Positions 63,937 to 64,000 of a DNA stretch of 64,000 nucleotides are shown here, one piece after another. Numbering within the stretch: position 1 is the first letter of the stretch; every line of letters begins with the position of its first letter. This DNA is from an uncultured Eggerthellaceae bacterium (lineage in GTDB: Bacteria; Actinomycetota; Coriobacteriia; Coriobacteriales; Eggerthellaceae): the NCBI GenBank assembly GCA_934617065.1, contig CAKTTY010000006.1:48384-112383 (forward strand), in the 5' to 3' direction. Below the pieces are notes generated by a model. The model saw nothing but the letters and a program-made list of their open reading frames with translations. It did not search any database and was not told the origin of the DNA. A program made the position numbers and the translations under genes.

Positions 63937-64000
63937 GTTCTGGGTTGCTTCCCTTTCTTGAGCTTGTATCTCAGCTCAAGAAAGGGAAGCAACCCAGAAC
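63937..64000. repeat. Long perfect inverted repeat cut by the window edge
   Basis: Arms 63937-63964 and 63973-64000 are perfectly complementary over 28 bp, with an 8-nt loop. The stem may continue beyond the window. There is no T-run within view. Confidence 0.85.

Overview
The window looks like chromosomal DNA from a gut-type member of the Coriobacteriia (Actinomycetota), most likely an Eggerthellaceae-like organism. This is inferred from GC-rich Actinomycetota-style coding sequence, frequent GTG/TTG starts, genes that lack a Shine-Dalgarno sequence, sortase-anchored surface proteins, anaerobic metabolism (oxygen-independent class III ribonucleotide reductase, CstA, DUF362) and Gram-positive wall genes (MurT-GatD, LCP, LtaS-like, Lgt). 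No plasmid, phage or transposase gene was seen.

Layout. 1-9.8 kb: the 3' part of a copper-type P1B ATPase, a cysteine-rich iron-protein-like gene facing a crotonase-fold gene, a TetR regulator, a membrane-anchored Ntn-type amide hydrolase, and a NUDIX plus metallo-beta-lactamase pair. 9.9-12.3 kb: cstA with an unknown partner on the minus strand. 12.3-17.1 kb: a repeat-dense zone. An acyl-CoA ligase sits between two oppositely oriented 364-bp arrays of 41-bp units, with other GC-rich repeats around them. 17.1-31 kb: cell wall and surface genes (a fused MurT-GatD, an LCP phosphotransferase, ApbE, an LPATG surface protein, a coiled-coil/double-psi barrel protein) interspersed with M18 aminopeptidase and an IMP dehydrogenase of the Tritrichomonas foetus type. 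31-39.7 kb: leuS, a DUF218 protein, a D-2-hydroxyacid dehydrogenase, a phosphodiesterase, tRNA-Lys and an LtaS-like enzyme. 39.8-43.3 kb: infA-rpmJ-rpsM-rpsK-rpsD-rpoA-rplQ. 44.3-47.2 kb: nrdD-nrdG behind two NrdR-like palindromes. 47.5-54 kb: one AT-rich 2143-residue surface protein. 54.2-64 kb: EcfT, enolase, DUF362, an XRE membrane regulator, a DUF559-like protein, alr-UDG-nfu-CxxC protein, and lgt.

The most unusual signal is the repeats. (1) A roughly 185-bp element with about 40-bp terminal inverted repeats occurs four times (4.55, 21.71, 37.28 and 59.69 kb). In every copy the same end is followed by a GGGCGGATCGC-type tail, so the element is directional. (2) The mirror-image 41-bp arrays around the acyl-CoA ligase have equal length and no indels. 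(3) A terminator-bearing palindromic element (ATAGGGACAGGT ends) occurs twice and supplies the stop codon of one gene. None carries a transposase. Several envelope genes appear to be transcribed as leaderless mRNAs. Gene starts given here were chosen from visible ribosome-binding sites or -10 hexamers and often differ from the longest open frame.
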